This document shows, in pieces, positions 64,000 through 64,000 of a DNA stretch of 64,000 bases; the first letter of the stretch is position 1; the number at the start of each line of letters is the position of its first letter. Origin of the DNA: Tumebacillus sp. BK434 (GTDB lineage Bacteria > Bacillota > Bacilli > Tumebacillales > Tumebacillaceae); assembly GCF_004340785.1 (NCBI RefSeq), contig NZ_SLXS01000005.1, forward strand, positions 1 to 64,000. Reading direction: 5' to 3'. The translations under genes and the position numbers were made by a program. The notes under the pieces were generated by a model. The model searched no databases. It worked only from the letters and a program-made list of their open reading frames with translations, and was not told the origin of the DNA.

Positions 64000-64000
64000 G

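Overview
The window is one chromosomal segment of a spore-forming, low-to-moderate GC-skewed but overall GC-rich member of the Bacillales. The sporulation protein YtxC, T-box leaders before tyrS and pheST, MutS2, DUF2512, DUF4083, SpeD/SpeH, ZapA and many S-layer (SLH) proteins all point there. The closest guess is a Tumebacillus/Alicyclobacillaceae-type organism; this is inference from gene content and base composition, not a database result.

Layout. 1-950: 5' part of a 16S rRNA gene on the minus strand, with a tRNA-Pro(CGG) placed upstream of it behind a shared promoter. 951-19.5 kb: housekeeping genes, namely an ArsB/NhaD-type permease, tyrosyl-tRNA synthetase with T-box, a large class A PBP with fibronectin repeats, mutS2, a YvlD-type membrane protein, cvpA-zapA, pheST with T-box, DUF2512, an rRNA/tRNA methyltransferase, a Ktr potassium regulator, infC-rpmI-rplT with an L20-type leader and an ATT start codon, and ytxC. 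19.5-27.3 kb: envelope and regulation, with an SLH protein, a two-component system, a secreted duplicated-module protein, a solitary trpB, a pentapeptide repeat protein, and an NlpC/P60 hydrolase behind a structured leader. 27.3-28.2 kb: seven tRNA genes with a 46-bp tandem repeat between two of them.

28.3-37.5 kb is a DNA-end-processing island on the minus strand. An enoyl-CoA hydratase gene is followed by nurA, herA, a GNAT gene and an AIM24-family gene. A second transcript then carries an Mre11/SbcD-like nuclease and a Rad50-like ATPase split over separate genes (N-lobe plus coil ending in a CPVC zinc hook; a small coiled-coil protein; C-lobe with Walker B), followed by speD. The set resembles the archaeal HerA-NurA-Mre11-Rad50 resection machinery.

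40.2-44.5 kb is the most novel part: a radical-SAM/SPASM peptide maturase, two tandem 21-codon genes for nearly identical peptides ending in NTNCNC, a perfect terminator, a family-5 solute-binding protein with no signal peptide, and an MFS exporter whose start overlaps the preceding stop. I read it as a RiPP (ribosomally made, post-translationally modified peptide) cassette with exceptionally short precursors. Each precursor carries two overlapping NxxC motifs of the kind used for thioether crosslinks.

44.5-58.8 kb: assorted metabolic and envelope genes, including a DUF962 protein, a NAT/transglutaminase-like protein, Fe-alcohol dehydrogenase, lipoprotein, OB-like protein, a Gln/Asn/Gly-rich repeat protein with eight copies of an IHQNSLF-type motif, PiT phosphate transporter with DUF47 partner, M23 peptidase, PIG-L deacetylase, an RRNPP-like HTH-TPR regulator and a PepSY/YcdB-SLH protein. 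58.8-64 kb: a sugar operon (GT4, a nucleotidyltransferase fused to a phosphomannomutase domain that has lost its catalytic motifs, and a GH15 glucoamylase-like enzyme), cut by the right window edge.
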